A DNA stretch of 64,000 nt from Leyella lascolaii (GTDB lineage Bacteria > Bacteroidota > Bacteroidia > Bacteroidales > Bacteroidaceae). Of the stretch, positions 37,043 to 45,592 are shown one piece after another. The notes beneath the pieces were generated by a model, which saw only the letters and a list, made by a program, of their open reading frames with translations, was not told the origin of the DNA and made no database searches. Both the position numbers and the translations under genes were made by a program. How positions within the stretch are numbered: the stretch's first letter is position 1; the number at the start of each line of letters is the position of its first letter. The stretch spans positions 665,754 to 729,753 of the forward strand of contig NZ_LT556038.1 in the NCBI RefSeq assembly GCF_900079775.1. Direction: 5' to 3'.

Positions 37043-37972
37043 TCAGAAACTGCCGTCCGTACCCGAAGGCGGAGGTATGACCGAAGGCGAGGGTGCCGGA
37101 GGCAGGTCGGGCATGATGGTGGGGTTGCGCGGCGGCTGTTTGCCGAAGACAGCCCTGTCCAGCACATCCTTCACAAGCCATCCCACCGGCAGCCTCACCA
37201 CCACCCCGCGCCCGAAGTTTATAGCAGGCGTGACAATGGGGACGGTGGTCCAGCGGCGCAGATAGGGGTCGTACACACGCTCCACGCCAAGGTCTATGCC
37301 AAGCGTCTCGCCCATATAGCTGACATATCCTCCGTATGCCGAGCTGCCTATATAAGGCATTGCAGCCATGGAAACGAACGGTGAGCTGTTGTAGAATCTG
37401 CCGAAGACGGTGAGCGAGAGATGCTCGTTGAAGGAGTAGGTGGCAGATGCGCTGACGCCATAGACAGTCTGCAGCCCACGGGTGAGCAGGTAGCGGTCGG
37501 CTGTGACGCCTGCCGTGAGCATGAGGTTGCCCACAGTGTGCACCGCCTGCAAGGATGCTTTCTGCCGCGAGAGCAGTCCGGGCATCGTGACGCGGCTGCC
37601 GCTTCCCGCGAGCGCACCGCCCTTCCAGCGCATCAGGTCGCCGCCGGAAGAGTAGTCGTAGAAGAAAATGTCGCGTGAGAAATCCGCGCCCGTGCGCGGC
37701 AGGGCGGAAGGATAACCGTCCGCAGAAATGCCGGAGGCGACGCGCCGCATGAGTGTGTCGGCTATGGCGTCGGGCTGACGTCGCACCTCGCCGGGAAGCG
37801 TGGTGAACGGCTTGCGCGACACAGAAGTGCCGCCGGAATAAGGCTCAGAGCCAGGCGATAAATCCCTGACACCGGTTCCGACATTCGGTTTCCTCACCGG
37901 CTCCTGCGCCAGCGCGGCATTCACAGTGACGCACAGCGCAGCAGCAAACAATATGTTTCCGAGCCTTCCCAT
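37043..37972 (-). CDS. Secreted protein of unknown function, barrel-like
   Basis: 309 aa. Signal peptide 1-22 (AALCVTVNAALA-Q). The middle (~95-265) is rich in Gly and alternating hydrophobic residues with repeated aromatic turns (YSFNEHLSLTVFGRFY, YIGSSAYGGYVSYMG), suggesting an outer-membrane beta barrel of about eight strands. The C-terminus is Pro-rich (PPAPSPSVIPPPSG). Family not recognised. It is the last gene after der and a small lipoprotein gene, spaced 18 bp, so the three probably form one unit. Confidence 0.7.
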   Translation of the reverse strand: MGRLGNILFAAALCVTVNAALAQEPVRKPNVGTGVRDLSPGSEPYSGGTSVSRKPFTTLPGEVRRQPDAIADTLMRRVASGISADGYPSALPRTGADFSRDIFFYDYSSGGDLMRWKGGALAGSGSRVTMPGLLSRQKASLQAVHTVGNLMLTAGVTADRYLLTRGLQTVYGVSASATYSFNEHLSLTVFGRFYNSSPFVSMAAMPYIGSSAYGGYVSYMGETLGIDLGVERVYDPYLRRWTTVPIVTPAINFGRGVVVRLPVGWLVKDVLDRAVFGKQPPRNPTIMPDLPPAPSPSVIPPPSGTDGSF

Positions 37973-37990
37973 AAGCTTCCTAAAATATGT

Positions 37991-38395
37991 CTATCTCATC
38001 ATCCACACACCCTTATGCTCCACCATAGGCACGACAATCTCCTCCTTGGTGCTGTCGCCGTAGCACAACAGGAGGTAGGCACTGCCCACATGGCGCGCCG
38101 TATCGGCTGACGCGCGCAACAGGCGCACTGAGGCTATGCCCCCGCGTTCCTCGCGCTGCTGCGCCGCGAACATCTTGGCGTTGGCTATGAGCTGCTCGCG
38201 ATAGGAGCCGGGGATGCTGTCGGGACGGTAGAATCCGTCGACATAGGCATCGTATTTCTCCTCCGCGAGCCAGTCGTAATAGAGTTTTGCCGCATTGCCT
38301 GCAATCTCCCCGGCATGCGGCTCATGAGCCGAGCATCCGCACAACACGGCTGCCGTCATTGCCGCGAATATAAAAAAACCGCGCATACTGACCAT
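37991..38395 (-). CDS. Small lipoprotein, DUF4878/NTF2-like
   Basis: 134 aa from the ATG at 38395; 38386 is an equally plausible start, and a TTG at 38422 is less likely. Lipobox AAVLCGC with the lipidated Cys near residue 20. The body (KLYYDWLAEEKYDAYVDGF, then a beta stretch ending VPMVEHKGVWMMR) has the helix-then-sheet plan of small NTF2-like lipoproteins such as DUF4878. Function unknown. It begins 30 bp after der. Confidence 0.7.
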   Translation of the reverse strand: MVSMRGFFIFAAMTAAVLCGCSAHEPHAGEIAGNAAKLYYDWLAEEKYDAYVDGFYRPDSIPGSYREQLIANAKMFAAQQREERGGIASVRLLRASADTARHVGSAYLLLCYGDSTKEEIVVPMVEHKGVWMMR

Positions 38396-38425
38396 TTGTT
38401 TTACAGCGTTATACCTTGACAACCG

Positions 38426-39739
38426 TCACTTCTGCCTTATGAAAACGTTTATCGGACAACCGTGCATAGGCCAGTTCTCGCGTATCTTGTTCTCGAGGAA
38501 GCGGCGGTAAGGCTCCTTGACATACTGCGGCAGGTTGGCGTAGAACACAAACGAGGGTATCTGAGTGTTGGGCAGCTGCGTGCAGTATTTTATCTTTATG
38601 TACTTGCCCTTTACCGATGGCGGCGGATAAGCCTCGATGAGAGGCAGCATCACCTCGTTGAGCTTTGCCGTGCCCACCTTCGACTTGCGGTTGAGATAGA
38701 CGTTCTTAGCCATCTCAAGCACCTTGAATATGCGCTGCTTGGTGAGCGCCGAGGCGAAAATGATGGGGAAATCGACAAACGGAGCCATGCGTTCGCGTAT
38801 GGCGTTCTCGAATGTCTTTATGACCACCTGGTCCTTGTTCTCCACCAGGTCCCACTTGTTGACCACGACGACAAGCGACTTGTTATTGCGCTGGATGAGC
38901 TGGAAGATGTTCATGTCCTGCGACTCTATGCCACGGGTGGCGTCGATCATGAGTATGCATACGTCCGAATACTCTATCGCGCGTATGGAACGCATCACCG
39001 AATAGAACTCAAGGTCCTCGGTCACCTTGTTCTTGCGGCGTATTCCGGCAGTGTCGACAAGGTAGAAGTCGAAGCCGAACTTGTCGTAGCGCGTGTATAT
39101 GCTGTCGCGCGTGGTGCCCGCAATCTCGGTGACGATGTTACGGTCCTCGCCTATGAAGGCGTTTATCAGACTGCTCTTTCCGGCGTTTGGACGCCCCACG
39201 ACAGCGAAGCGCGGGATGCCGTCCTCGAGAATCTCCGACTTGTCTGACGGCAGCTTTGAGAGCACGAGGTCGAGCAGGTCGCCCGTTCCGCTGCCCGTAG
39301 CTGAGCTGATGCACTGCGGGTCGCCCAGTCCGAGCGAGTAGAACTCGGCGGCGTCGTATATCTGGCTGTTGTTGTCGGTCTTGTTAGCCACGAGTATGAC
39401 AGGGCGTTTCGTGCGTCGCAGGATGGATGCCACGTCCTCGTCCCAGTCGGTGAGTCCGGTAGTCACGTCAACGAGGAAAAGTATGAGGTCGGCTTCCTCC
39501 GTCGCCACAAGCACCTGCCGGCGGATGGCGTCCTCGAAGATGTCGTCCGAGTTGACCACCCATCCTCCGGTGTCGACGACCGAGAACTCACGTCCGTTCC
39601 AGTCGCACTTGCCATACTGTCGGTCGCGCGTTGTGCCGGCAGTGTCGCTCACTATGGCGCTGCGCGTCTTGGTAAGTCTGTTGAAAAGCGTCGATTTGCC
39701 TACATTGGGGCGTCCGACTATTGCTACTAAATTTGCCAT
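38426..39739 (-). CDS. der: Ribosome biogenesis GTPase Der (EngA)
   Basis: 437 aa from the ATG at 39739 ([11 protein letters not shown]); the extension to 39781 is rejected. Two GTPase domains in tandem: G1 GRPNVGKST with NKTD in the first, GRPNAGKSS with NKWD in the second. DTGG and DTAGI are the G3 motifs. A C-terminal KH-like domain (~350-437) follows. It matures the 50S subunit. In related genomes it directly follows era; here 165 bp separate them, holding a degenerate repeat. Confidence 0.97.
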   Translation of the reverse strand: MANLVAIVGRPNVGKSTLFNRLTKTRSAIVSDTAGTTRDRQYGKCDWNGREFSVVDTGGWVVNSDDIFEDAIRRQVLVATEEADLILFLVDVTTGLTDWDEDVASILRRTKRPVILVANKTDNNSQIYDAAEFYSLGLGDPQCISSATGSGTGDLLDLVLSKLPSDKSEILEDGIPRFAVVGRPNAGKSSLINAFIGEDRNIVTEIAGTTRDSIYTRYDKFGFDFYLVDTAGIRRKNKVTEDLEFYSVMRSIRAIEYSDVCILMIDATRGIESQDMNIFQLIQRNNKSLVVVVNKWDLVENKDQVVIKTFENAIRERMAPFVDFPIIFASALTKQRIFKVLEMAKNVYLNRKSKVGTAKLNEVMLPLIEAYPPPSVKGKYIKIKYCTQLPNTQIPSFVFYANLPQYVKEPYRRFLENKIRENWPMHGCPINVFIRQK

Positions 39740-39779
39740 ATATCTGGTGTTTTTAATTTCAATGATAATATAAACGAGC

Positions 39780-39830
39780 AAGAATAATGCCTGTCTTCAG
39801 TTCTCGGAGTGCAGCCTATATTATACAATC
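39780..39830. repeat. Degenerate single copy of the 3.7-4.1 kb array unit
   Basis: GCCTGTCTTCAG followed by CTCGGAGTGCAGCC and TATATTATACAA parallels the array words GCCTGCTTTCAA, CCCGAGTGCAGCA and TATCTTATACAA in the same order and spacing. The -7 box is destroyed here. It lies between era and der. Confidence 0.55.
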
Positions 39831-39904
39831 ATAATGTAATGTCGGGCAATGGCGCATACATCATACTTGTCTCAGTGCCGCATCCTCCGCCCAACCGGCA
39901 TGCC

Positions 39905-40786
39905 TTATCCCGGATTATAGCCGAAGTTATCAAGCTCGCGCTTTGAGTTGCGCCAGTCTTTGTCAACCTTGACGAATATCTCCAGCCACACATTCTTGCC
40001 GAAGAACTTCTCCAAAGCCTTGCGGCTCTCGGTGCTGACCTTCTTCAGCGCGACTCCCTGATGACCTATGATGATGCCTTTCTGCGACTCGCGCTCTACA
40101 TATATCACGGCTCCTATGCGTATGAGGCTGTCGGTCTCCTTGAACGACTCCACCCTCACCTCGACAGAATAGGGAATCTCCTTTGAATAGTAAAGCAGTA
40201 TTTTCTCGCGCACTATCTCGCTCACGAAGAAGCGTGCGGGCTTGTCCGTGAGCTGGTCCTTGTCGAAATAAGGCGGCGAGTCGGGCAGAAGTTCCTTGAC
40301 ACGCTTCATGAGCATGTCGATGCCGAACTTGTTCTTGGCCGATATGGGCAGTATCTCGGCGGACGGCAGCAGACCGTGCCACTTCTCCACAAGGGCAACG
40401 AGGCTCTTGTTGTCGGTCTGGTCTATCTTGTTGATGAGCAGCAGCACGGGTATGGTCATCTTGGCAACCTTCTCGAGAAAGTCGCTGTTCTTCTCCGGAT
40501 TCTCCACCACATCGGTGACATAGAGCAGCACGTCGGCGTCCTGAAGAGCCGACTCCGAGAAAGCGAGCATCGACTCCTGAAGCTTGTAGTTGGGCTTCAG
40601 CACGCCCGGAGTGTCTGAGAACACTATCTGCGCATCGTCGGTATTGACGATGCCCATGATGCGGTGGCGCGTGGTCTGCGCCTTGAATGTGGCGATGGAA
40701 ATGCGCTCGCCGACAAGCTGATTCATCAGAGTGGACTTGCCGACGTTTGGATTTCCCACAATATTTACAAAACCTGCTTTGTGCAT
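39905..40786 (-). CDS. era: GTPase Era
   Basis: 293 aa. G1 GNPNVGKST, G3 DTPG, G4 NKID and G5 SAK are in order. The C-terminal KH domain has GIIIGHQGVALKK (~245-257). It binds the 3' end of 16S rRNA in 30S assembly. It has its own promoter at 40872-40902. Immediately upstream is a divergent lipoprotein gene rather than fabH, the neighbour I expect from other Bacteroidales. Confidence 0.97.
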   Translation of the reverse strand: MHKAGFVNIVGNPNVGKSTLMNQLVGERISIATFKAQTTRHRIMGIVNTDDAQIVFSDTPGVLKPNYKLQESMLAFSESALQDADVLLYVTDVVENPEKNSDFLEKVAKMTIPVLLLINKIDQTDNKSLVALVEKWHGLLPSAEILPISAKNKFGIDMLMKRVKELLPDSPPYFDKDQLTDKPARFFVSEIVREKILLYYSKEIPYSVEVRVESFKETDSLIRIGAVIYVERESQKGIIIGHQGVALKKVSTESRKALEKFFGKNVWLEIFVKVDKDWRNSKRELDNFGYNPG

Positions 40787-40871
40787 AAAATATATTTATG
40801 AGGAACAGGATAATGCAGACGGGCGGAAATAAAACTTGTTTTCTGCCTCCCGCGTGCTGTTTATCCGGGGA

Positions 40872-40902
40872 CAAAGATACGTAAAAAATTCCGCACGGAC
40901 AA
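40872..40902 (-). promoter_or_regulatory. Promoter of era
   Basis: Minus strand TTG (40902-40900), 20 bp, TATCTTTG (40879-40872), with a leader of about 80 nt. Confidence 0.75.
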
Positions 40903-40993
40903 CATTACCAGTAAAGAATAAACGTAAAACGGAACGTACAATAAACTATGCGCGGGCACGTTAATTACATATAACAAGTAAACGATATGCGCT

Positions 40994-41461
40994 ATGAGAA
41001 AACTATGTTTCATGCTTTTCACCGTCGCCGTGATGCTGTGCTCGTGCAGCAGCGAACCGCATCCTGCCGACCCGGAGGCGTACAAGGCACTGCAGGAACT
41101 GAAGGAGAAATATCTCGGACTGATTTACGGCGAGTGGCGGAACGAGATGCCTTACGACGACGAAGGCTCGAAGTGGCAGGTCAGCCTGAGGCTTGACGAA
41201 GACAACTCGTACGTACTCACCTACTCTATCGCCACTTACGGCAGTGACGGAGGACAGACTGTCGCCCGCAAGGACGTCACCAAAGGGACATGGTATCTGA
41301 GCGTGGTGCGCGACGACAACGACGGACTGCGTGAGGTGCTTGTGCTCAACGAGCTTCAGGAGAACGGCATTGTGAGTAGGCTTGTGGACTTCAGAGACGT
41401 TGACAACGACGTGCTTCACATAGACCTGTATCCTTTCAGCGAGCTAAGAAGAGCTGAATGA
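40994..41461 (+). CDS. Small lipoprotein of unknown function
   Basis: 155 aa. Lipoprotein signal MRKLCFMLFTVAVMLCSC with the lipobox MLCSC (Cys18 lipidated). The rest looks like one beta-rich lipocalin-like or DUF-type domain (LIYGEWRNE, WQVSLRLDEDNSYVLTYSI, GTWYLSVVRDD). The motif order, G-x-W near the start and a second GTW strand, is reminiscent of small lipocalin-like lipoproteins. Divergent from era; 88 bp upstream of fabI on the same strand. Confidence 0.75.
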   Translation: MRKLCFMLFTVAVMLCSCSSEPHPADPEAYKALQELKEKYLGLIYGEWRNEMPYDDEGSKWQVSLRLDEDNSYVLTYSIATYGSDGGQTVARKDVTKGTWYLSVVRDDNDGLREVLVLNELQENGIVSRLVDFRDVDNDVLHIDLYPFSELRRAE

Positions 41462-41516
41462 CGGCTCAAAAAAGTCAATATTCGGCATAAAAAACGTATT
41501 TTTCACAATTTTGTAT

Positions 41517-41524
41517 TATATTTG
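41517..41524 (+). promoter_or_regulatory. Promoter -7 box of fabI
   Basis: TATATTTG, 25 bp before the fabI start codon; start of transcription near 41531. No clear -33 TTTG. Confidence 0.5.
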
Positions 41525-41549
41525 CAACTGAATCAATATAATATAAATA

Positions 41550-42407
41550 ATGACTCACAATTTATTGAAAGGTAAGCGCGGCATCATTTTCGGCGCGCTT
41601 AACGAAGACTCCATAGCATGGAAAGTGGCTGTGAAAGCCGTTGAAGAAGGAGCCGCCATCACCCTGAGCAACACTCCGATGGCACTCCGCATGGGTACGC
41701 TCGACGAACTGAGCAAGAAACTCAACGCGCCCGTAGTGGCAGCAGACGCCACCAGCGTTGAGGATTTGGAAAAGGTGTTCACCGAATCGGTGAGACTCCT
41801 CGGAGGCAAGATAGACTTTGTGCTGCACTCCATCGGAATGAGCCCCAACGTGCGCAAACGCCGCACATATGACGACCTGGACTACGGTTATCTGCAGAAG
41901 ACGCTCGACATATCGGCAATATCGTTCCACAAGATGCTTCAGGTTGCGAAGAAACAGGACGCCATAGCCGAATACGGATCGGTGGTGGCACTTACCTATG
42001 TGGCATCGCAGCGCACATTCTTCGGATATAACGACATGGCGGACGCGAAGAGTATGCTCGAGAGCATAGCACGCAGCTTCGGCTACATCTACGGCCGTGA
42101 GAAGAACGTACGCATCAACACCATATCCCAGTCGCCCACTCCCACTACAGCGGGAAAAGGCATCAAGGACATGGACAACCTCATGGACTTCTCCGACAAG
42201 ATGTCTCCTCTGGGCAACGCATCGGCAGAAGAGTGCGCGAACTACTGTGTGATGATGTTCTCCGACTTCACCCGCAAGGTGACAATGCAGAATCTCTTCC
42301 ACGACGGAGGGTTCTCCTCGATGGGCATGAGCCTTAGAGCCATGAACCAGTATGCGAAGGACATGGAACCGTATGAGGACGAGAACGGAAAGATAGTCTA
42401 CGGATAA
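41550..42407 (+). CDS. fabI: Enoyl-[acyl-carrier-protein] reductase (NADH), FabI type
   Basis: 285 aa short-chain dehydrogenase fold. The cofactor-binding start is GKRGIIFGALNEDSIAWKVA, the FabI-specific GxxxxxSIA version. Catalytic Tyr160 and Lys167 form Y-x6-K (GYNDMADAK), with the second Tyr150 of FabI present. The substrate loop region QSPTPTTAGKGI is intact. It reduces enoyl-ACP in the last step of each elongation round. An efficient terminator follows. Confidence 0.95.
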   Translation: MTHNLLKGKRGIIFGALNEDSIAWKVAVKAVEEGAAITLSNTPMALRMGTLDELSKKLNAPVVAADATSVEDLEKVFTESVRLLGGKIDFVLHSIGMSPNVRKRRTYDDLDYGYLQKTLDISAISFHKMLQVAKKQDAIAEYGSVVALTYVASQRTFFGYNDMADAKSMLESIARSFGYIYGREKNVRINTISQSPTPTTAGKGIKDMDNLMDFSDKMSPLGNASAEECANYCVMMFSDFTRKVTMQNLFHDGGFSSMGMSLRAMNQYAKDMEPYEDENGKIVYG

Positions 42408-42439
42408 ACGGCAGCGGAAACGCTGTATGGCAACAGACA

Positions 42440-42473
42440 AAAACGGCACCACGCATTATCGTGGTGCCGTTTT
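42440..42473. terminator. Bidirectional rho-independent terminator between fabI and GH127
   Basis: AAAACGGCACCACG (42440-42453) and CGTGGTGCCGTTTT (42460-42473) form a perfect 14-bp stem with loop CATTAT. T-runs flank it in both directions, serving convergent fabI and GH127. Confidence 0.95.
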
Positions 42474-42558
42474 GTCTTTTCATATAAATATACGTCCGCA
42501 TGGAAAAGTGCGCATGCGCGTCCGGCGCAAGATGGGTTTCCATATACTGACGGTACTC

Positions 42559-45513
42559 CTACCGGGCGACATACTTGCGTCCTCCCTGAATAACAACGCC
42601 TTTATAACCGTCACCGACACGCTGTCCGCACAGATTGTAGCGTGAGTCCATGCCGTCGTGAAAATCTGTAACGACTTCGGAAAGGTCCGTGCTTCCGGGC
42701 AGCGAATAGGTGTATACCTCATAAAAACCGCCCACCTTGGTGCCTGACGGCGACGACATCGTGACACTCACCTTGTCCTTACCGGCAGTAATGTCGCGAG
42801 GAATGCTGTACGTACGGAAGAAATAACGCCCCGGAGAATTGTGCAACAGCCGCTCGTCAGCAATCTTCTCGCCGTCCACGATGATGTCGAACGTACGGAC
42901 ATCCCATTCGTCTCCCCAATAAAGGAACATTATGCTATTGTCGCGGTCGGGACTTACAGCCATGTCGAAACTGATGCCGTCCATTCCCTTTCCGTCGACC
43001 CACGTGCGTCCGCGAGCCTCACCCGTCTCGCCGTTGCTCTTATAATTGTGCCTGGCTTTCTCGTCGCCCACCGGCAGGAAGAAGTCCTCCACATGTCCGC
43101 CGACAGCCATCTCGCTTGTACGGACGGTGCGCACGCCATACAGTCCGCCCACAATGTTGCCGGGCAACGACTGCATCCTGAACGTCACACGCCTCTTTCC
43201 CTTGGTGAGATTGAACGGAACGGGATGATGCATCTCATAATACCGGTTAGGCATGAAGTTGTCCACATGGTCGTAAGAGAACTTCTCGCCGTCGGCGTAA
43301 ATGTCAAACTCACGGTTTCCTCCGTCGCTTCCCCAGTGCCTGAGCACCAGTTCGCAGGGATGGTCCGGGTCGACCTCCATCGTATAGGAAATCCATCCGT
43401 CAAGCGCGTCGCGCCATCCCAGACCGTTGTCACTGCGCATGCCCTCACCTTGCATGTCGTGGGCACGCTCCGACTCCTCGTCGCACACCACTACCTTGTC
43501 GATATATACCTGCTCGTCGGCTATAGTCTCCGTGTCTGACGGAATCCACACCTTCATCTCGCCATTGCCACGATAGGAGCGCGCGAAATAAGGAATGAGC
43601 TTTACAGTAGCATCCTCCACAGCGGCACCCTCACCGTCTGCCACCACCTTCTTGCCTTTACAGCTTATCATGCGGAAGTCGGCGAACAGGCTCTGCGACG
43701 GAGTCTCCACGGTGAAAGACGCTCCTTCGGGCACTGCCAGATTATTAACGGCACCTCCGTTATCGGCGAACTCCGCGCAATAGACAAGCGGTCCGCGCTC
43801 CACAGCAAGCAATCCGGCATTGGTCTCGATGTTATCATGCGACCTCACCTGATGCACGTCCATCGGAAAACCGACCACAATCTTGTCTCCGGCTTTCCAT
43901 CCGCGGCTTATGACAGCATATCCGTCCTCCACAGCATAGTCGAGAGTCTCGCCGTTGACCGTTATCGACGGTTTGGCTGACGGTGCTTCCAGATATTGAT
44001 AAAGGTCTGAGTCCACCGGTCTGCCGACAGCCCATCCCGGTATGCGAATCTTCATTTCGAGCTGCGGTGCGGTTATTCTGTCCACCGTGAATTCCACACG
44101 TCCCTCCCACGGATAGTCTGTGTTCTGGGTCAGAACCACGTCGCCGTCCTCTAAAGATATCTCACTTTCCGAACCGACAAACAGATTCACATAGAGAGTG
44201 TTTCCACGTGTGGCGTACACATATCCGGGCATCGAGGGGATGAGACGAGAGAGATTAGTAGGACAGCAAGACGTTCCGAACCACTCGCTGCGCTCCTGTC
44301 CGCGGCTGCTTGTCTCAAGACGGTTGGGATAGAAGAAATGATCGCCCTCGATGGAAATGCCGTCCAACACATTATTATATATAAGACGCTCCACGAAATC
44401 GAAATATCTGGCATCGCCATACATGCGGAACATACGCAGTCCGAACATGCATCCGGCAACTGAAGCGCATGTCTCGCAATAGGCAGTGGCATTAGGCAGC
44501 TCATAGTTCTCGCCGAAAGCCTCGTTCTCATCACGCGCTCCCAGTCCGCCGGTGATGTACAGTTTCTTGCTGACAATGTTCTCATAGATGGCGTCCACAG
44601 CCTTACGGTAGTCCTCATCTCCCGCATACCGCGCCCAGTCTGCCATGCCCGAATAAAAATACATAGCCCTTACGGCATGCCCGACAGCCTCACGCTGCTC
44701 CACCGCAGGCAGATGGTTCTGCCAGTATTTGCCGTTAACACGCAGGTCTGAAGAGCCGGGATCAAACGTGCGCGAGCCTCTGCAGTCGAGGAAGAACTTG
44801 CATTCATCAAGATACTTCCGGTCTCCCGTCACCTCGTAAAGACGCACGAGAGCCATCTCGATAACGGCATGTCCGGGAGCTTCCTTTATACCGTTTTCAT
44901 TGAACACCTCACATATGAGGTCCGCGCTGCGTATAGCCGCATTGAGCAGTTTGTCCTTTCCCGTCGCCTGATAGTATGCCACGCCAGCCTCGATAAGCTC
45001 TCCCATATCGAACGTCTCATGGCTAAGGTTCCAGTCGTTCTTCCATTTCTCACCGCCCATCCATTCATGGAGAGGATTGCCTATGGTCCAGTTTGTGAAA
45101 AGATAGCCGTCAGGTTCCTGCGCCGAACAGATGACATCGATCACTCCGTCGACATATTTCTCGAGCTCCTCGTCACGTTCCACATTAAGCAGATAGGACG
45201 CCCCCTCTATCACCTTATATACTTCGGCATCGTCATAAGTAGTGCCCGACTGATAAGATACATCTCCCTTTCTCACCTCTCCGGAAAGAATCTTCCCCGC
45301 AAGACGGAAGTTCTCTATCTGTCCGGCATCGGTACACTTCTGAAAAGCATAACGTATGGTGCGCTTTCTGAGCACGTCCAGACGCTGGCGCCAGAACTTG
45401 TCGTTGACATGCACCTTGGTAAACGAGACCGGTTTTATGTCTTCCGCAGCACTAATGCAAGCACATGAGACCATAAAACACACAATAACAAACAACCGAC
45501 GCATTCCAATCAT
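42559..45513 (-). CDS. Glycoside hydrolase family 127 (beta-L-arabinofuranosidase type)
   Basis: 984 aa from the ATG at 45513. Signal peptide at ~1-23 (VIVCFMVSCACISA-A). The GH127 (DUF1680) barrel shows the zinc/catalytic set CETC (Glu347, Cys349) and TSCCP (Cys416, Cys417), lining up with Glu338, Cys340, Cys417 and Cys418 of HypBA1, where a zinc-bound Cys is the nucleophile. Two ~100-residue beta modules follow (~640-780 and ~810-940), each reading W/YWG...FDI.DGEK, apparently duplicated. The end YNLCGQRVGDGYKGVVIQGG is the short C-terminal tail shared with the neighbour. It removes beta-L-arabinofuranose from plant glycans. Operon partner of GH51. Confidence 0.92.
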   Translation of the reverse strand: MIGMRRLFVIVCFMVSCACISAAEDIKPVSFTKVHVNDKFWRQRLDVLRKRTIRYAFQKCTDAGQIENFRLAGKILSGEVRKGDVSYQSGTTYDDAEVYKVIEGASYLLNVERDEELEKYVDGVIDVICSAQEPDGYLFTNWTIGNPLHEWMGGEKWKNDWNLSHETFDMGELIEAGVAYYQATGKDKLLNAAIRSADLICEVFNENGIKEAPGHAVIEMALVRLYEVTGDRKYLDECKFFLDCRGSRTFDPGSSDLRVNGKYWQNHLPAVEQREAVGHAVRAMYFYSGMADWARYAGDEDYRKAVDAIYENIVSKKLYITGGLGARDENEAFGENYELPNATAYCETCASVAGCMFGLRMFRMYGDARYFDFVERLIYNNVLDGISIEGDHFFYPNRLETSSRGQERSEWFGTSCCPTNLSRLIPSMPGYVYATRGNTLYVNLFVGSESEISLEDGDVVLTQNTDYPWEGRVEFTVDRITAPQLEMKIRIPGWAVGRPVDSDLYQYLEAPSAKPSITVNGETLDYAVEDGYAVISRGWKAGDKIVVGFPMDVHQVRSHDNIETNAGLLAVERGPLVYCAEFADNGGAVNNLAVPEGASFTVETPSQSLFADFRMISCKGKKVVADGEGAAVEDATVKLIPYFARSYRGNGEMKVWIPSDTETIADEQVYIDKVVVCDEESERAHDMQGEGMRSDNGLGWRDALDGWISYTMEVDPDHPCELVLRHWGSDGGNREFDIYADGEKFSYDHVDNFMPNRYYEMHHPVPFNLTKGKRRVTFRMQSLPGNIVGGLYGVRTVRTSEMAVGGHVEDFFLPVGDEKARHNYKSNGETGEARGRTWVDGKGMDGISFDMAVSPDRDNSIMFLYWGDEWDVRTFDIIVDGEKIADERLLHNSPGRYFFRTYSIPRDITAGKDKVSVTMSSPSGTKVGGFYEVYTYSLPGSTDLSEVVTDFHDGMDSRYNLCGQRVGDGYKGVVIQGGRKYVAR

Positions 45514-45592
45514 ACTGTCCTTTTTATTTTTCAAACTGACGTAATTATAAAAAACCATATATACTTATTCTGTTATAAACATCCTGTATCAC

